Counted from the stretch's first letter, positions 19,414 to 29,864 are shown. The stretch is DNA of 64,000 bases from Palleronia aestuarii (GCF_003253995.1 NZ_QKZL01000001.1:371886-435885), one strand, 5' to 3'. The notes: generated from the letters alone by a model not told the origin. Made by a program: numbers and translations.

Positions 19414-19914
19414 TCACGGGTTCGCGCGGTTGTCCGGTCCGTCACCCTCGAGGGCGTCGAGGAGGAGTTCGATCGCCCGCGCGACGCTCGCCGCGCGCAC
19501 CGCCCCGCGGCCGGCCGCGCCGAACTCCACTGTCTCGGACCGCGCGACCCCGTCCTTCGGGGCGAGCGCGAAGCAGACCCGGCCCTCGGGCTTCGTCTCC
19601 GATCCGCCGGGCCCGGCGATCCCGGTCACGGCGACCGCGAGCGTGGCGTCGCTCCGCGCCAGCGCACCCATGGCCATCGCCTGCGCGACCTCCTCGCTCA
19701 CCGCGCCGAAGCGGCGGAGGAGGTCGGGGGGCACGCCCAGCAGCGTCTCCTTGGCCGCGTTGGAATAGGTCACGAACCCGCGGTCGAAGATCGCCGAGGC
19801 ACCGGGCGGATCGGTGATCGCGCCCGCCACCATGCCCGCGGTGCAGCTTTCCGCGGTGGCGAGGATCGCGCCGCGTGCACGGGCGAGCGCCAGCAATCTC
19901 TCCGCCGCGCTCAT
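19414..19914 (-). CDS. CinA C-terminal domain protein (nicotinamide-nucleotide amidase type)
   Basis: The protein has 166 residues. It has only the C-terminal deamidase domain of CinA: TAESCTAGMVAGAIT, GFVTYSNAAKETLLGV, VAVTGIAGPGG and PEGRVCFAL. Such proteins (PncC) convert NMN to nicotinate mononucleotide in NAD salvage. The start ATG overlaps the pgpA stop (ATGA). The trio ispDF-pgpA-cinA is a common alphaproteobacterial operon with four-base overlaps throughout. Confidence 0.92.
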   Translation of the reverse strand: MSAAERLLALARARGAILATAESCTAGMVAGAITDPPGASAIFDRGFVTYSNAAKETLLGVPPDLLRRFGAVSEEVAQAMAMGALARSDATLAVAVTGIAGPGGSETKPEGRVCFALAPKDGVARSETVEFGAAGRGAVRAASVARAIELLLDALEGDGPDNRANP

Positions 19915-20399
19915 ATGAGGAGGCCGTGGGCGAGGGCCGCGAGCGCCACGACGCCCAGCGCGGCGAAAACGCCCGCGATCACGTCGTCGAGCATGACGCC
20001 CAGCGGATCGCCGCGTCGGTCGGCCCAGCCCACGGGACCGACCTTGTAGATGTCGAAGAGGCGGAAGAGGACGAAGGCCGCGATCCAGCCGGGCCAGAGC
20101 GCGAGGATATCGACGCCGACGCGCGCCGCCCCGAAGCTCAGTGGCAGGAGGGCGATCCACTGTCCCGCGACCTCGTCGATGACGATCTCTCCCGGATCCT
20201 CGACGCCTGTCCGGGCGGTTTCCTGCCGCGTGGCCCAGAGGCCCAGCGCGAAGGCCGCGACGATACCCGCCACAAGGACCCACGGTCCGCCAGCGAGATG
20301 CAGCAGCCATCCCACCGGCAGCGCCGCGAGCGACCCCCATGTGCCGGGGCCGGGCCGCAGGAGGCCAACGTAAAGGAAGGTCGCGATAAGGCGCGTCAT
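19911..20399 (-). CDS. pgpA: Phosphatidylglycerophosphatase A
   Basis: The protein has 162 residues, membrane-bound, with about four hydrophobic segments. It dephosphorylates phosphatidylglycerol phosphate. The family motifs are present: [29 protein letters not shown] and [14 protein letters not shown], with the acidic metal residues in the second. It overlaps ispDF by ATGA at its start and cinA by ATGA at its end. Confidence 0.94.
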   Translation of the reverse strand: MTRLIATFLYVGLLRPGPGTWGSLAALPVGWLLHLAGGPWVLVAGIVAAFALGLWATRQETARTGVEDPGEIVIDEVAGQWIALLPLSFGAARVGVDILALWPGWIAAFVLFRLFDIYKVGPVGWADRRGDPLGVMLDDVIAGVFAALGVVALAALAHGLLI

Positions 20400-21559
20400 C
20401 GCGACACCAGCGTCACGCTGGCCATGGCCGCGATCCCCTCCCGCCTGCCGGTAAAGCCCAGGCCCTCGGAGGTGGTGGCCTTCACGCTCACCCGCCGTTC
20501 GGACAGGTCCAGAATATGCGCCACGCGCTCGATCATGTCCCGCGCATGAGGGGTGATCTTCGGCTCCTCGCAGATCAGGGTGAGGTCGACGTTCGAGATG
20601 GAGAGACCCTCCTGCGCGGCAAGCCCGGCCGCGTGTTCGAGGAAGACATGCGAGGCGGTCCCGCGCCATTGCGGATCGCTGGGCGGAAAGTGTCGCCCGA
20701 TATCGCCTTCGGCGAGCGCGCCGTAGATCGCGTCGGCGAGCGCGTGGAGCGCCACGTCGGCGTCGGAATGGCCGAGGAGACCGCGGTCGTGCGGGATCGG
20801 AATGCCGCAGAGCGTCACGAAATCTCCGGGCCCGAAGGCGTGGACGTCGAAGCCCGTGCCCGTGCGAATGTCCATGCGGTGCTCCAGAATGGCCTCGGCC
20901 CGCGCGAAATCCTCGGGCTCGGTGATCTTGAAGTTGGTCTCGCTGCCGCGGACGATCTCGATGCCGATCCCCGCGCTCTGTGCGACCGCGACATCGTCGC
21001 TGGCGCCGCCCGGATGCGCGCGATGGGCGTCGAGGATGACGCCGAGATGAAAGCCCTGCGGCGTCTGGGCGCGGTAGAGCCCGGTGCGGTCGCGGATCGC
21101 GCCGACCTTGCCCCCGTCCCCTTCCCACAGCGCGTCCACGACCGGGAGCGCGGGGGCCGCGCCTTGCGCGTCGTCGAGCGCGTCGATCACCCGGTCGATC
21201 AGGGCGGCGTCGACGAGCGGGCGGGCCACGTCGTGGATGAGGACGCGGTCCGCGCCCCCGGCATCGAGCGCCTCGAGGCCCGCGCGGACGGAGGCCTGCC
21301 GCGTTTCGCCGCCCTCGGCCACGTCGACATCGGGATGGGCGGCATAGCCCGCGGCCACGCCCATGTCGTCGGGATGCAGGACAAGCACGACGCGGTCGAT
21401 GCGCGGATGGGCGCGGAAGGTGTCGAGCGGCCAGGCGAGGAGGGCGCGTCCGCCGAGACTGCGCCACTGCTTCGGCAGCCCAGGCCCGGCGCGAGTCCCG
21501 CGTCCGGCCGCCACGATCACGGCGGCCGTCATCCTCGATCTCGACATGTCTGTCCCCAT
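20396..21559 (-). CDS. ispDF: Bifunctional IspD/IspF isoprenoid enzyme
   Basis: The protein has up to 387 residues and joins two MEP-pathway steps. Residues 10-230 are IspD (2-C-methylerythritol 4-phosphate cytidylyltransferase; [17 protein letters not shown] and HDVARPLVD). The rest is IspF (cyclodiphosphate synthase), with metal ligands in GTGFDVHAF and the [11 protein letters not shown] motif, and [13 protein letters not shown] near the end. The fusion is normal in alphaproteobacteria. ATGs at codons 5 and 10 are possible alternative starts; codon 5 has GGGG upstream. Confidence 0.96.
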   Translation of the reverse strand: MGTDMSRSRMTAAVIVAAGRGTRAGPGLPKQWRSLGGRALLAWPLDTFRAHPRIDRVVLVLHPDDMGVAAGYAAHPDVDVAEGGETRQASVRAGLEALDAGGADRVLIHDVARPLVDAALIDRVIDALDDAQGAAPALPVVDALWEGDGGKVGAIRDRTGLYRAQTPQGFHLGVILDAHRAHPGGASDDVAVAQSAGIGIEIVRGSETNFKITEPEDFARAEAILEHRMDIRTGTGFDVHAFGPGDFVTLCGIPIPHDRGLLGHSDADVALHALADAIYGALAEGDIGRHFPPSDPQWRGTASHVFLEHAAGLAAQEGLSISNVDLTLICEEPKITPHARDMIERVAHILDLSERRVSVKATTSEGLGFTGRREGIAAMASVTLVSR

Positions 21560-21743
21560 CCGTCCCGGTCGTATCTAGATTCTGCGACCTACGCTGACAA
21601 TGCCCGCGATCCCGTGCGAGTTAACGCCCATATTTCAGGCGGCTTCGGTTTTTGGCGGATCTGGTCGACCGGTTGATTGCTTCGTCGCCAAAGCGCCGAT
21701 ATGCCATTGGGCAAATGCCCATTGTTTGAGCGCCAAGACAAAT

Positions 21744-22715
21744 ATGACCAACGATCTCGACCGTCTCGGGATTGCATCGCCGGTGCTTCTCGCACCCATG
21801 GCGGGCATCACGGATCTGCCGTTCCGGGGCCTCGTGGCATCGTTCGGGGCCGGACTCGTCGTGTCGGAAATGGTGGCGAGCCGGGAGATGCTGACGGATT
21901 CGCCGCAGATGCGGGGGCGCGCGCTGGGAATCGGCGCCGAGGGCACGGCGGTCCAGATCGCCGGCTGCGAGGCGGGTCCGATGGCGGAGGTGGCCCGCCG
22001 TCTCGAGGGCGCGGGCGCGCGGCTCATCGACATCAACATGGGCTGTCCGGCGAAGAAGGTCGTGGGCGGGCTCTCCGGATCGGCGCTGATGCGCGATCCC
22101 GACCATGCCCTGCGCCTGATCGAGGCGGTGGCGGGCGCGGTCGCGGTGCCGGTCAGCGTCAAGATGCGCCTCGGCTGGGACGGGGATTGCCTGACGGCAG
22201 CCGGGATCGCGCGCCGGGCGGAGGCGGCGGGCATCCGGATGATCACGGTCCACGGCCGCACGCGATGCCAGTTCTATCGCGGCCGGGCCGACTGGGCGGC
22301 GATCGCGGCCGTCAAGGCGGAGGTCAGCGTGCCGGTCATCGCCAACGGCGACATCCGCTCGGCCGAGGACGCGCGCGCGGCCCTCGCGGCATCGGGGGCG
22401 GACGGGGTGATGATCGGGCGGGGCGTGCAAGGCCGGCCCTGGCTTCTGTCGCAGATCGCCGCCGCGCTCGCCGGTCGGCCCGTTCCGGCTGCCCCGGTGG
22501 AGATCGCCCGGCTCGCGGCCGGGCATGTCGCGGCGTCCTGCGACTTCTACGGCGAGGCGCTGGGCCTGCGGGTCGTGCGCAAGCATCTGGGCTGGTACAT
22601 GGAGCGGGCCGGGACGCACCCGACGCTCCGCCGTGCCGTCCTGACGGCGGAAGACGCCGCAACGGCGACGGCCCTGCTGCCGGACGCGCTCGGCGCGGAA
22701 CGGATGGCCGCATGA
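21744..22715 (+). CDS. dusB: tRNA-dihydrouridine synthase (NifR3)
   Basis: The protein has 323 residues and is an FMN enzyme that reduces uridines in the tRNA D-loop. The core motifs are APMAGITDLPFR, INMGCPAKKV with catalytic C101, VKMRLGW, and HGRTRCQFY. It is the first gene of the nifR3-ntrB-ntrC operon known from Rhodobacter capsulatus. I start it at 21744 because MTNDLDRLGI matches the family start; the frame upstream has no ribosome site. A GGGCAAATGCCC palindrome at 21709-21720 lies just before the gene and may be regulatory. Confidence 0.95.
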   Translation: MTNDLDRLGIASPVLLAPMAGITDLPFRGLVASFGAGLVVSEMVASREMLTDSPQMRGRALGIGAEGTAVQIAGCEAGPMAEVARRLEGAGARLIDINMGCPAKKVVGGLSGSALMRDPDHALRLIEAVAGAVAVPVSVKMRLGWDGDCLTAAGIARRAEAAGIRMITVHGRTRCQFYRGRADWAAIAAVKAEVSVPVIANGDIRSAEDARAALAASGADGVMIGRGVQGRPWLLSQIAAALAGRPVPAAPVEIARLAAGHVAASCDFYGEALGLRVVRKHLGWYMERAGTHPTLRRAVLTAEDAATATALLPDALGAERMAA

Positions 22716-23794
22716 GCACCTTCGGCGAAAGGCTCTGGATTTCGATGCCGCTGCCCGCGCTGCTGCTCGATCCCGGCGATCTGATCTCGGAGATCAACGC
22801 GGAGGCGGAGGGGTTTCTCAACGCCTCAGCGCGGAGCCTCAGGGGCGCACCGCTCTTCGAGCGGCTGGCGATCGACGCGCCGCTCGAGGAGGCCTTCGCC
22901 CGGGCGCGCAAGAACCGCGCGCCGCTCTTCATCAACACGGTCGATGTCGGCACGGGATCGAAGCCGCCGGAACCTTGCGACCTGCAGATCGCGCCGATGA
23001 TCGGGATGCCGGGCTTCCTGCTGCTTCTCATGACGCCGCGCCAGCTTGCCGGACGGCTGAGCCGGGCGGGGGTCGCGCGCTCCTCCGCACGCTCGGCGAT
23101 CGGCATGGCGGAGATGCTCGCGCACGAGATCAAGAACCCGCTTGCAGGCATCACCGGCGCGGCGCAGCTCCTCGCCATGGGGCTCGATGGCGGCGACAGG
23201 GAGCTCACCGACCTGATCGTGGCGGAGAGCCGGCGGATCGTGGCCCTCCTCGACCAGGTGGAGCAGTTCGGCAACCTGCAGCTGCCGAAGCGGCAGGTGA
23301 TGAACATCCACGACGTCCTGACCCGCGCGCTCCGGACCGCGGCGCTGGGCTTTGCCGCGCACATGAAGATCGTGGAGGAATACGACCCGTCGCTGCCGAT
23401 GACCCATGTGGACGGCGACCAGATGCAGCAGGTCTTCCTCAACCTCATCCGCAACGCGACCGAGGCGGCCGGAAAGACCGGCGGCACGATCCGTGCACGG
23501 ACCTTCTACGACCACGGGCTCAGGCTCCGGCGCGCGGACGGGAGTGGCCATCCGCTGCCCCTGCAGATCGAGATCTCCGATGACGGGCCGGGCCTGCCGC
23601 CCGATCTCGCCGAGATCATCTTCGACCCCTTCGTGTCGGGACGGGAGAACGGCACCGGGCTCGGCCTCGCGCTCGTCTCCAAGATCGTCGCGGAGCACGA
23701 GGGGCTGATCGATGTCGAGAGCTATCCCGGCCATACCGCGTTCCGCATCTCGCTGCCGCTGGCGCCGGCCGAAATCGCGAAAGAGAAGGACTGA
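22712..23794 (+). CDS. ntrB: Nitrogen-regulation sensor kinase NtrB
   Basis: The protein has 360 residues and no membrane helix. An N-terminal PAS-like part precedes the phosphoacceptor H138 in AHEIKNPLAG. The ATPase domain has the N box NLIRNATEA, G1 DDGPGLP and G2 GTGLGLA. It phosphorylates NtrC under nitrogen limitation and is normally controlled by PII protein. It overlaps dusB by four bases (ATGA) and ends three bases before ntrC. Confidence 0.95.
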   Translation: MSTFGERLWISMPLPALLLDPGDLISEINAEAEGFLNASARSLRGAPLFERLAIDAPLEEAFARARKNRAPLFINTVDVGTGSKPPEPCDLQIAPMIGMPGFLLLLMTPRQLAGRLSRAGVARSSARSAIGMAEMLAHEIKNPLAGITGAAQLLAMGLDGGDRELTDLIVAESRRIVALLDQVEQFGNLQLPKRQVMNIHDVLTRALRTAALGFAAHMKIVEEYDPSLPMTHVDGDQMQQVFLNLIRNATEAAGKTGGTIRARTFYDHGLRLRRADGSGHPLPLQIEISDDGPGLPPDLAEIIFDPFVSGRENGTGLGLALVSKIVAEHEGLIDVESYPGHTAFRISLPLAPAEIAKEKD

Positions 23795-23797
23795 GAC

Positions 23798-25168
23798 ATG
23801 GATGGAACCGTTCTGGTTGCCGATGACGACCGCACGATCCGGACCGTTCTGACGCAGGCGCTGACCCGCGCCGGCTGCAAGGTCCACGCGACCTCGTCGA
23901 TGGTCACGCTCATGCGGTGGGTCGACGAGGGCAAGGGCGACCTGGTGATCTCCGACGTCATCATGCCCGACGGCAACGGGCTCGAGGCGCTGCCGAAGAT
24001 TGGGGAGCAGCGGCCGGGCCTGCCGGTGATCGTGATCTCCGCGCAGAACACGATCATGACCGCGATCCAGGCCGCGGAGGCGGAGGCGTTCGACTATCTT
24101 CCCAAGCCGTTCGATCTGCCCGATCTCATGAAGCGTGCGGCCCGTGCCCTCGACGCGCCGCGCAAGCCCGCGACCGCCGCGCCGCCGCGCGAGATCGGGA
24201 AGGGAGAGGGCGACCTGCCGCTCGTGGGCCGCACGCCGGCCATGCAATCGCTCTACCGGCTCGTGGCGCGGGTGATGAACACCGAGCTGCCGGTTCTGAT
24301 CACCGGTGAATCGGGCACTGGGAAATCGCTCATCGCCCGCGCGATCCACGACTTCTCCGACCGGCGGAGCCTGCCTTTCGTGATCGCGGGCGCGGCCGAG
24401 CTCGCCGCGCCGGACGGACCCGTGGGCATCGTCGCGAGGGCGCGCAACGGCACCATCCTCTTCGACGAGGTCGGCGATCTCGACGAGACGGCGCAGGCGC
24501 GCATCGTCCGGATGTTCGACAGTTTCGGAGACGCCGCGCCGCGGGTCATGGCCACCTCGCAGAGCGACCTGTCGCGGCGGATGGAGGCAGGCGCCTTCCG
24601 CGCCGATCTCTTCTACCGGCTGGGCGGCGTCGCGATCACCGTGCCGTCGCTCCGCGAACGGGTCGAGGACATCCCGCTCCTCGCCGACCACTTCCTGGCC
24701 CGCGCAGCCCGCGACGGATTGCCGCTGCGCGTCTTCGGCGACGAGGCGCTCGGGCTCGTCCGCCGCTATTCCTGGCCCGGCAACGTGCGCCAGCTCGAGA
24801 ACACCGTGCGGCGGCTCGTCGTCACGGGAAGCGAGGAGGAGATCAGCCACGAGGAAGCCAAGGCGGTGCTCGGAAACCAGCCCGCGATGGAGCCGCTGAC
24901 GGGCAATGCCCAGGGAGACAAGCTCCAATCGTCGGTCGCGCGGCATCTCCGGCGCTATTTCGACCTGCACGGGGGCGTACTGCCGCCGCCCGGTCTTTAC
25001 CAGCGGATCCTGCGCGAGGTGGAGACGCCGCTCATTGAGATCGCGCTCGACGCGACCGGTGGCAACCAGGCGAAATGCGCCGACCTGCTCGGCATCAACC
25101 GCAATACGCTGCGCAAGAAAATCACCGACCTCGATATTCACGTGACACGGCGCCGCAAGTTGATGTAA
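23798..25168 (+). CDS. ntrC: Nitrogen-regulation response regulator NtrC (lacks GAFTGA)
   Basis: The protein has 456 residues. The receiver domain has the phospho-aspartate D53 in ISDVIMPDG and the switch lysine in YLPKPF. An AAA+ domain follows, with Walker A GESGTGKS (170-177) and FDEVGDLD, then a Fis-type helix-turn-helix at the end ([19 protein letters not shown]). Between residues 199 and 219, where sigma-54 activators carry the GAFTGA loop, the protein goes straight from AGAAEL to [12 protein letters not shown], so the loop is missing. This matches R. capsulatus NtrC, which works with sigma-70 polymerase. Confidence 0.95.
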   Translation: MDGTVLVADDDRTIRTVLTQALTRAGCKVHATSSMVTLMRWVDEGKGDLVISDVIMPDGNGLEALPKIGEQRPGLPVIVISAQNTIMTAIQAAEAEAFDYLPKPFDLPDLMKRAARALDAPRKPATAAPPREIGKGEGDLPLVGRTPAMQSLYRLVARVMNTELPVLITGESGTGKSLIARAIHDFSDRRSLPFVIAGAAELAAPDGPVGIVARARNGTILFDEVGDLDETAQARIVRMFDSFGDAAPRVMATSQSDLSRRMEAGAFRADLFYRLGGVAITVPSLRERVEDIPLLADHFLARAARDGLPLRVFGDEALGLVRRYSWPGNVRQLENTVRRLVVTGSEEEISHEEAKAVLGNQPAMEPLTGNAQGDKLQSSVARHLRRYFDLHGGVLPPPGLYQRILREVETPLIEIALDATGGNQAKCADLLGINRNTLRKKITDLDIHVTRRRKLM

Positions 25169-25271
25169 AACCGCAACAGAAACGTGGCCGCCGGATTTCT
25201 TCCGGGTCAAGAATGCCACGTCCGAGCGGTCGGTGCGGCAAACGCGCCAAGTCAAGCGGGGTCTGGCGCCC

Positions 25272-27542
25272 ATGGCACATCCGATGCGGATGAGCTGGGA
25301 TACTCTGGCGCGGTTGCGTCGGCAGCGGCGCGTGCAGAACACGGCGACGCTGGGCCTCGGGATCCTCGGTCCGTGTCTCGCTTTCGTCACCTACCTCGTC
25401 CTCGGTCCGCTCGATCAGGGCCAATCGGCCGTCAGCCTCCGGCTCGTGCTGCTGGCCGATCTCATCTACGTCATCGTGCTCGCGACGCTGGTCCTGGCGG
25501 CCCTGATGCGGATGGTGGCCGCGCGCCGGGCGCAATCGGCGGGCTCGCGGCTGCATCTGAGGCTCACGGGCGTCTTCGCGCTCGTCGCCATGGTGCCGAC
25601 GATCACCGTCGCGGTCTTCGCCGTCCTCACGGTGAATTTCGGGCTCGAGGGCTGGTTCTCCGACAGGGTCCGGCAGGTCGTGGGCGCCTCGCTCGAGGCG
25701 GCGCAGGCCTACGAGGACGAGCATCGGCGCGACCTTTCGGCGGATGCAGAGGCGCTGGCGGCGTATCTCAGCGCCGCGCGGGCGAATTCCTTCCTGCTTT
25801 CGGACGGGGAATTGAGGCAGGTCCTGAGCCAGGGACAGGCGCAGATTCAGCGCGGCCTCAGCGAAGCCTACGTGATAGACGGCGAGGCGCGGATCCGGGC
25901 CCGCGGCGAGGGCTCCTACCTCTTCGACTACGACCCGCCGCCACAGACGGCGCTCGACGACGCGCGGGCGGGCGGCACGGTGATCGTGGAGGATTGGGAC
26001 GTCAACGAGTTCCGCGCGCTCGTTCCGCTCAGGGGCCTCGGCGACCGGTTCCTCTACGTCAGCCGGGCGGTGGACGGGGAACTCCTCGCGCTTCTCGACG
26101 ACACCAAGGATTCGGTGAGCCTCTACACCCAGCTCGAGGCGGATCGCGGTCGACTGCTCTTCGAGTTCGGACTGCTCTATCTGGGCTTCGCGGTAATCCT
26201 GATCCTTGCCGCGATCTGGCTCGGCCTCTGGTTCGCCGAGCGGCTCTCACGCCCCGTGGGCCGGCTCGCGGGGGCGGCGCAGAGGGTGGGGGCGGGCGAT
26301 CTCGACGTGCAGGTCCGCGAGGAGGACGGCGACGACGAGATCGCAATGCTCGGCCGCCTCTTCAACCAGATGACCCGGCAGCTGAAGGGCCAGCGCGACA
26401 CGCTCCTCGCCACCAACGACCAGATCGACCGGCGCCGGCGGCTCTTCGATTCCGTTCTCTCCTCGGTCACGGCGGGGGTTGTGGGGCTCGACGAGCAGGG
26501 GCGCGTCACTTTCGTCAATCGCTCGGCCGAACGGCTCCTGCAGCTCCCGATCCCCGAGGGCCAGACCGCGCATCTCGCCGATATCGTTCCGGAATTCGCG
26601 CCGCTCTTCGACAGGATCGCGCGCGGCAACACGGAGAACGTGCAGGGCGAGGTGAAGGTGAGCCGCGCCGGCGCGCTCGAGAGCCTCCTCGTGCGGATGG
26701 CGATCCGGCGCGCCGAGGGCGGACGGCTCGAGGGCTACGTGATCGCCTTCGACGACGTGAGCGACCTCGTGGCGGCGCAACGGATGGCGGCCTGGGGGGA
26801 CGTGGCGCGACGTATCGCGCACGAGATCAAGAACCCGCTCACCCCGATCCAGCTTTCCGCCGGACGGATCCGGCGTAAGTTCGGGCCCGAAGTGGGCGAG
26901 CCCGAGAAGCTCGAGGCGATGACGGACGTCATCATCCGCCAGACCGAGGGGCTACGCCGGATCGTCGACGAGTTCAGCCGCTTCGCCCGGATGCCGGAGC
27001 CCGACCGCGCGCCGCACGACCTTTCCGGAATCGTGCGCTCCGCCGTCCTCCTGCAGCAGGCGGGCGACGATGCGACGCCCATCGTGGCCGACCTGCCCGA
27101 AGGTCCGGTGATGGCGGAACTCGACGAGACCATGATCGGACAGGCGCTCACCAATCTCATCAAGAACGCGGGCGAGGCGATCGAGGGCCGGATTGAGCGG
27201 GACGGGCCGGATGGCGCACCCGCCGAGATCAGGGTCGCGCTTCGCCGTGATGGCACCACGGCGCTCGTCACGGTGTCGGACAACGGCATCGGCCTGCCGG
27301 AGGATCGCGCGCGCCTCTTCGAGCCCTATGTGACGACGCGGGCGGCGGGGACCGGCCTCGGCCTCCCGATCGTGCGCAAGATCGCCGAGGAGCATGGCGG
27401 CACGCTGCAGCTCGTCGATGCCGAGCCCTTCGCGCCCGGCGCCCCTGCGGGAGCCTGCGCGGAACTGCGGCTGCCGATCATCGACCCCACACCGCTTGAG
27501 ACGACCAACCAAGAAGAAACCAGACGAGAGGAGCAGGCATAA
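25272..27542 (+). CDS. ntrY: Sensor histidine kinase NtrY
   Basis: The protein has 756 residues. Several N-terminal membrane segments flank a long periplasmic region. A HAMP domain (SRPVGRLAGAAQRVGAGDLDV), a PAS domain (TAGVVGLDEQGRVTFVNRSA), the H box AHEIKNPLTP and a full ATPase domain (NLIKNAGEA, DNGIGLP, GTGLGLP) follow. It pairs with NtrX in nitrogen or redox signalling. The start at ATG 25272 has GGGG upstream; an upstream GTG at 25233 is the alternative. It shares one base with ntrX. Confidence 0.94.
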   Translation: MAHPMRMSWDTLARLRRQRRVQNTATLGLGILGPCLAFVTYLVLGPLDQGQSAVSLRLVLLADLIYVIVLATLVLAALMRMVAARRAQSAGSRLHLRLTGVFALVAMVPTITVAVFAVLTVNFGLEGWFSDRVRQVVGASLEAAQAYEDEHRRDLSADAEALAAYLSAARANSFLLSDGELRQVLSQGQAQIQRGLSEAYVIDGEARIRARGEGSYLFDYDPPPQTALDDARAGGTVIVEDWDVNEFRALVPLRGLGDRFLYVSRAVDGELLALLDDTKDSVSLYTQLEADRGRLLFEFGLLYLGFAVILILAAIWLGLWFAERLSRPVGRLAGAAQRVGAGDLDVQVREEDGDDEIAMLGRLFNQMTRQLKGQRDTLLATNDQIDRRRRLFDSVLSSVTAGVVGLDEQGRVTFVNRSAERLLQLPIPEGQTAHLADIVPEFAPLFDRIARGNTENVQGEVKVSRAGALESLLVRMAIRRAEGGRLEGYVIAFDDVSDLVAAQRMAAWGDVARRIAHEIKNPLTPIQLSAGRIRRKFGPEVGEPEKLEAMTDVIIRQTEGLRRIVDEFSRFARMPEPDRAPHDLSGIVRSAVLLQQAGDDATPIVADLPEGPVMAELDETMIGQALTNLIKNAGEAIEGRIERDGPDGAPAEIRVALRRDGTTALVTVSDNGIGLPEDRARLFEPYVTTRAAGTGLGLPIVRKIAEEHGGTLQLVDAEPFAPGAPAGACAELRLPIIDPTPLETTNQEETRREEQA

Positions 27543-28948
27543 TGGGCGACATCCTGATTGTGGACGACGAGCGCGATATCCGCGAACTGGTCTCCGACAT
27601 CCTGAAGGACGAGGGCTACACGACGCGGCTCGCGGCCAATTCCGGCGAATGCATGGCCGAACTGGAGGCCGAGCCGCCCTCGCTCATGATCCTCGACATC
27701 TGGCTCAAGGACAGCGACATGGACGGGATCGACATCCTGAAGATCGCCAAGCGCGATTATCCGGGCGTCCCCGTCATCATCATCTCGGGCCACGGCAATA
27801 TCGAGATCGCGGTCGCCGCCATCAAGCAGGGCGCCTACGATTACATCGAGAAGCCCTTCAACATCGATCAGCTCATGGTGGTGATCGGCCGGGCGATGGA
27901 GACCTCGCGGCTCAGGCGCGAGAACGTGGCGCTCAAGCGCCGGGAGGCCGAGCCCGCGATCCTCGTCGGCCAGAGCCCCGCCTTCAAGGCGATGAAGGCC
28001 AGCCTCGACAAGGTGACGAAATCCAACGGGCGCGTCATGCTTTCGGGGCCGCCGGGCTGCGGCAAGGAGCTCGCCGCGCGCTACATCCACGCGAATTCGG
28101 GTCGGTCGGACTGCCCCTTCGTGTCCGTGGGCTCCGCGAGCGTGGAGCCCGAACGGATGGAGGAAGTGCTCTTCGGGCGCGAGAGCCCCGAGCGCGGCAT
28201 CGAGCCGGGGCTTCTCGAACAGGCCGATGGCGGCGTGCTCTTCTTCGACGAGGTGGCCGACATGCCCACCGGCACGCAATCGAAGATCCTGCGTGTCCTC
28301 GTCGATCAGACCTTCCAGCGCGTGGGCGGGACGGAGAAGGTGCGCGTCGACATCCGCGTAATCAGCTCCACCACCCGCGATCTGGCGGTGGAGATCCGCG
28401 AAGGCCGCTTTCGCCAGGAACTGTTCCACCGCCTCGCCGTCGTTCCGGTGGAGGTCCCCTCGCTCGACGAGCGGCGCGAGGACATTCCGGATCTCGCCGA
28501 ATACTTCCTCGAGACGTTCAACAAGGCGCAGGGACTGCCCCTGCGCATGTTGTCGGACGAGGCGGTGGCACTGCTCCAGACCATGGTCTGGCCGGGCAAC
28601 GTGCGGCAGCTCAAGAACATGATGGAGCGCGTGCTGATCCTCGGCGAGGCGAAAGGCACGATCGGTCCCTCGGAACTGCCCGGCACGGAGAGCCCCGCGC
28701 CGAAGGAGGAGGGGCGCGTGGTCCTGTCCGGGTCGCTCGCCACCCTGCCGCTGCGCGAGGCCCGCGAACTTTTCGAGCGGGAATACCTGCTCACGCAGAT
28801 CAACCGCTTCGGAGGCAACATTTCGCGGACCGCGAACTTCGTGGGAATGGAGCGCAGCGCATTGCATCGCAAGTTGAAGTCGCTCGGTGTCGTGACCTCC
28901 AACAAGCAGGGCGGGCGGATCGCTTATCTCGACAGCACGGCCGGCTGA
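27542..28948 (+). CDS. ntrX: Response regulator NtrX
   Basis: The protein has 468 residues. The receiver domain has D52 in MILDIWLKDSDMDG, a duplicated acidic insertion typical of NtrX. An AAA+ domain follows, with the modified Walker A SGPPGCGKE and FFDEVADMP, then a Fis-like helix-turn-helix (GGNISRTANFVGMERSALHRKL). The GAFTGA loop is again absent (the region reads FGRESPERGIEPGLLEQADGG), as usual in NtrX. So it may not act through sigma-54. It is coupled to ntrY and to the hydrolase that follows by one-base overlaps. Confidence 0.94.
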   Translation: MGDILIVDDERDIRELVSDILKDEGYTTRLAANSGECMAELEAEPPSLMILDIWLKDSDMDGIDILKIAKRDYPGVPVIIISGHGNIEIAVAAIKQGAYDYIEKPFNIDQLMVVIGRAMETSRLRRENVALKRREAEPAILVGQSPAFKAMKASLDKVTKSNGRVMLSGPPGCGKELAARYIHANSGRSDCPFVSVGSASVEPERMEEVLFGRESPERGIEPGLLEQADGGVLFFDEVADMPTGTQSKILRVLVDQTFQRVGGTEKVRVDIRVISSTTRDLAVEIREGRFRQELFHRLAVVPVEVPSLDERREDIPDLAEYFLETFNKAQGLPLRMLSDEAVALLQTMVWPGNVRQLKNMMERVLILGEAKGTIGPSELPGTESPAPKEEGRVVLSGSLATLPLREARELFEREYLLTQINRFGGNISRTANFVGMERSALHRKLKSLGVVTSNKQGGRIAYLDSTAG

Positions 28949-29793
28949 TGCATCTCGCGCGGCGGCGCCTCCGCGTCGAGGGGCGCGAGGCGGCCTATGT
29001 GGAGGAGGGTCCGCCGGACGCGGCTCCGGTCGTGCTGCTGCATGGCGGCGGGTTCGATCATGCGGGCCTCACCTGGCAGGCGACGATCGCGGAACTCAAG
29101 GACAGGTTCCGCCTGATCGTCCCCGACCTTCCGGGCTACGGCGAGACTGCGGGGTTCGGATGCCCGCACGATCTGACCCGGCTCGGGCACTGGCTCGAGG
29201 CCTTCCTCGATGCGAAGGGGCTCGACCGGGTCGATCTTGCCGGTGTCTCGATGGGCGGGGGCATGGCGCTCTGGCTCGCGGCGGAGAGACCGGCGCGGGT
29301 CCGGCGCGTGGTGGCCGTCGGGGCCTACGGCATCATGGCGCGGGCGCCGTTCCATGCGCTGGCGCGCCTGACGTTCCGCGCCCGGGCCGGACCGCTCGTC
29401 TACCACCTCGCGGGGCGGAGCCGCCTGCTCGCCCGGGCGGGGCTCGCGATCAGCTACCACGATGCGCGGCGCATCGATCCGGAGGTCGTGGAGGAATTGA
29501 TGGCCGTGTCCCGCGAGCAGGCGAAGCGGCTGAGCTTCCTCGATTTCCTGACCTCGGAACTCGGCCCCGACGCGCTCGCCACCGATCTGCGCCCCGCGCT
29601 GGGCCGGGTCACGGCGCCGGTCCTCCTCGTCCACGGAACCTCCGACAAGGTCGTCCCGATCCGTCATGCCCGCGCGGCCTGTCCGCTCTTCGCGCGGGCG
29701 CGGCTTCTCGAACTGCCGACCGGGCATTGGCCGATGCGGGAGCGGCCCGACCTTTTCAACCCGGCCTTCGCGGCGTTCCTCGTGGAGGGCTGA
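28948..29793 (+). CDS. Alpha/beta hydrolase
   Basis: The protein has 281 residues and a canonical fold: oxyanion segment LLHGGGFDHAG, nucleophile serine in GVSMGGG, acid in HGTSDKVVP and histidine in TGHWP. There is no signal peptide, so it is cytoplasmic. The substrate is unknown; meta-cleavage or carboxyl-ester hydrolases are closest in pattern. Its start overlaps the ntrX stop by one base, so it should be made with NtrYX, which is an unexpected partner. Confidence 0.85.
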   Translation: MHLARRRLRVEGREAAYVEEGPPDAAPVVLLHGGGFDHAGLTWQATIAELKDRFRLIVPDLPGYGETAGFGCPHDLTRLGHWLEAFLDAKGLDRVDLAGVSMGGGMALWLAAERPARVRRVVAVGAYGIMARAPFHALARLTFRARAGPLVYHLAGRSRLLARAGLAISYHDARRIDPEVVEELMAVSREQAKRLSFLDFLTSELGPDALATDLRPALGRVTAPVLLVHGTSDKVVPIRHARAACPLFARARLLELPTGHWPMRERPDLFNPAFAAFLVEG

Positions 29794-29864
29794 TCCCGCG
29801 TGCGTCTTGAACGGGGCGCGGGCGCATGCCAGAACGTGTCGGCCGGGGGCGCGAGAGGCAATCC

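Noticed and set aside
18765..19445. Long minus-strand frame opposite the Ala/Thr-rich gene
   Set aside because: It has no ribosome site and its composition is that of antisense GC-rich DNA.
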